64,000 nucleotides of DNA, from the NCBI GenBank assembly GCA_016931185.1, contig JAFGFI010000485.1:33557-97556 (forward strand), written 5' to 3'. The notes under the pieces were generated by a model. That model did no database searches, was not told the DNA's origin, and saw only the letters and a program-made list of their open reading frames with translations. This document shows positions 63,101-64,000 of the stretch, in pieces. The translations under genes and the position numbers were made by a program. How positions within the stretch are numbered: position 1 is the stretch's first letter; every line of letters begins with the position of its first letter. This DNA comes from Anaerolineae bacterium. GTDB taxonomy: Bacteria > Chloroflexota > Anaerolineae > B4-G1 > SLSP01.

Positions 63101-64000
63101 ACGTTCCGTTTTGGTCGTTCCCCTCATCTCATCCAGCAAAAGTATTACAGGTATACTGGCCATAGATAGCGCGCGCCCATACGCGTTCCCGGATACCGAT
63201 CAAAACCTGCTCACCAGCGTCGCAGGACAAGCTGCGGTCGCCATTGAAAACGCTCATCTCTACGAAGATTTACAACGACGTAACGTGCGTCTGAGTCATG
63301 ATTACAAAGCTTTACAAGAACTCAATGAACTCAAAGATCAAATTGTACAAAACATCTCCCATGAACTACGCACACCCCTCACTTTTATAAAGGGGTACAT
63401 TGAATTATTAACGGAGGGGGGACTAGGACCGCTCAACGAGGAACAACGGCAAAGTCTCGAAATTGTCAATCACAAAGCGAACGATATCGTCCGTATTATT
63501 AGTGAGATACTATCACTGCAACAACTCAATTATGCAAAATTTAATCCTGGACCTATCCCCCTCTATCATACTCTAAGTCAAATCGTCGCTATCTTCTATA
63601 ATAAAGCAGATAGTCAAAATGTGCGCATTCACTTGCAACAAATTGATGAAAATCTTAAGCTATATGGGGACCAAGAAAAAATTAAACAAGTTTGCTATAA
63701 TATATTAGACAACGCAGTTAAGTTTAGTCCTGAGGGTGGAAATATTTGGATTGAAGCCACCATAGAAGGCAAAAATATACATTTGTGTTTTAGAGATGAG
63801 GGTATTGGAATCCCTGAGGATAAATTGGAAAAGATCTTTGAGACATTTTACCAGGTGGATGGTTCTGCAACCCGGCAGTTTGGAGGATTGGGGTTAGGAT
63901 TGGCCATCGTACAACGCATCGTCAATACACACCAAGGTAAGATTTGGGCAGAAAGCAAACTTAACGTAGGAAGTGCCTTCCACGTCCTTCTGCCCCGGTA
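60162..64000 (+). CDS. sensor histidine kinase with six GAF domains
   Basis: The frame starts at ATG 60162 and is open for 1279 codons; the last two bases are TA, so the stop probably begins exactly at the window edge. Six GAF-type domains follow each other (about residues 62-216, 240-393, 396-551, 561-710, 721-875 and 881-1036). HisKA follows, with H1067 in QNISHELRTPL, then HATPase_c with NILDNAVKFSPEGG, DEGIGIP and GGLGLGLAIV. There is no membrane helix, so it is a cytoplasmic sensor of several small ligands, light or redox. The cognate response regulator is not visible. Confidence 0.93.
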   Translation, partial: MNHIQLADEYSEAALAHTSSRETDKGFVYENDFQVATNPDKLKNPLSNQAFKQNLGAFRTLSTLAEAVSTQLSVDITLQQALDQALTTLDVEAGAITLTDEQTGELVFRAQKGWKIHNFVEKGVHLKVGEGLSGLVLRTGRPAVSSNIQQDPRIIVDEFRDEPVQGMIIAPMRARGRVIGLLSVMSYRPHQFTEEEVALLVAVADQIGMAVDNARLFELEKAQRLQAENLLKNERRRAEEMSLLREAMVNMTGTTDLLKMLEHLAQAALYISCAPIVEIDLYTPQNNQLTLGIAQRADGSRRPLSVAPHRNPIARTALQQKSIMIHSVKSESAIFLDDIAYVVAVPMNQQVPNGVILLGYLAQPDLDEQSYTSLTMLAGQASIILDRLRLYKQERRKSIYLGIANQIGQAAVAELRNDQLLPQVTRMLQQEFDLYNVSLYLGNPLTLETASGGKPVFPGVIIKEGLPILAVKNRETLWANYIETDQRCVTPSWVSGHARSEMAIPLIHRQQVIGVLDFFSVDTGAFDELDTQILTTLSHQLAAILENVHLYNQMEQRITELTAIGDITLRLLGTLDTVSIIRAVAHHILDGMKANAVRIYPVKEERIVHPCFEISPPGQVWNEETVSQICQEGLVLREPLVTGQLEGLSWHRYQDPHPALAGGMLMFPLSDWGHLQGIVILNYTERTHFAETEQRTLNLLINLASAGLSKAVLYEDSQQQVRELSLLYKIALKTRVLTDPVKITLTVTEALRTTMGWQRAEVYFLDETTGGLILLRDGTEAPLVLPLGEGLIGWVAEHRRPLSANQGHPTQKQGTPIPNTEIAVPMVVNDRLLGVFYARSGRDKIFSKRDEDFLITVAHLLSVTLDNVELYERAQHQLQKTATLNNIIRAISHSLKLDDILQEMVRTVHNVLHTRGVCIALLNAKGDLNIYASEGVADHWEKEIHQEKRNIAHKVILTRASHYIPDTYQEKDFLSYDRSVRSVLVVPLISSSKSITGILAIDSARPYAFPDTDQNLLTSVAGQAAVAIENAHLYEDLQRRNVRLSHDYKALQELNELKDQIVQNISHELRTPLTFIKGYIELLTEGGLGPLNEEQRQSLEIVNHKANDIVRIISEILSLQQLNYAKFNPGPIPLYHTLSQIVAIFYNKADSQNVRIHLQQIDENLKLYGDQEKIKQVCYNILDNAVKFSPEGGNIWIEATIEGKNIHLCFRDEGIGIPEDKLEKIFETFYQVDGSATRQFGGLGLGLAIVQRIVNTHQGKIWAESKLNVGSAFHVLLPR

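Overview
The window looks like a chromosomal piece of a member of the Chloroflexota, closest in style to Anaerolineae-type genomes. This rests on gene content, not on a marker gene: giant secreted proteins built of DUF11, Ig-like and LamG modules, Ser/Thr/Pro-rich surface anchors, a DUF3048 lipoprotein, a MurA with Asp at the catalytic position, tandem cyclic-di-AMP receptors, a KaiC-like ATPase and a histidine kinase with six GAF domains. Heptamer-type repeats lie between and inside genes. I saw no rRNA, tRNA, CRISPR array, transposase or phage gene.

Layout. Bases 1-8273 (minus) hold one uninterrupted frame for a giant envelope or surface protein that leaves the window on the left. A 574-base gap with a hairpin repeat separates it from a divergent 1900-residue secreted protein (8848-14550). 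Then come a membrane-embedded spermidine-synthase-like protein, murA, a minus-strand Fe-S aldo/keto reductase, a Roadblock protein, an SRPBCC protein and mutS. From 23937 to 31830 follow a DUF3048 lipoprotein, rph overlapping a membrane-anchored pseudo-peptidase and a SanA/YdcF protein, an M16C peptidase and an HD-domain protein. Minus-strand genes at 31964-35529 encode an FHA protein, an eRF1-like protein and a sulfatase. A plus-strand run (35713-41357) carries a BNR_4 protein, a 31-residue ORF, and a three-part flavoprotein system (GlpA-like, NAD(P)/FAD oxidoreductase, DUF1667) interrupted by a coiled-coil PD-(D/E)XK nuclease-like gene. A lipid- or wall-independent GH-A-like secreted protein follows, then a minus-strand group (two cyclic-di-AMP receptors, a double zinc-ribbon protein, a histidine phosphatase lacking its catalytic His, PRPP synthetase). 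The right third has trmI, a Thr/Pro-rich anchor, three tandem M42 peptidases, a degenerate receiver-GGDEF protein, comEC, secA, and a closely packed winged-helix / KaiC-like ATPase / two membrane proteins / six-GAF kinase operon that ends at the window edge.

How genes fit together. The clearest functional groups are the flavoprotein operon, the M42 trio, the cyclic-di-AMP receptor pair and the KaiC-kinase operon. A recurrent theme is families that keep their fold but have lost catalytic residues: the metallopeptidase-like protein at 25995, the histidine phosphatase, one cyclic-di-AMP receptor, the receiver-GGDEF protein and the ComEC beta-lactamase-like domain. Another theme is short tandem repeats of intergenic type that occur in frame inside at least three genes.
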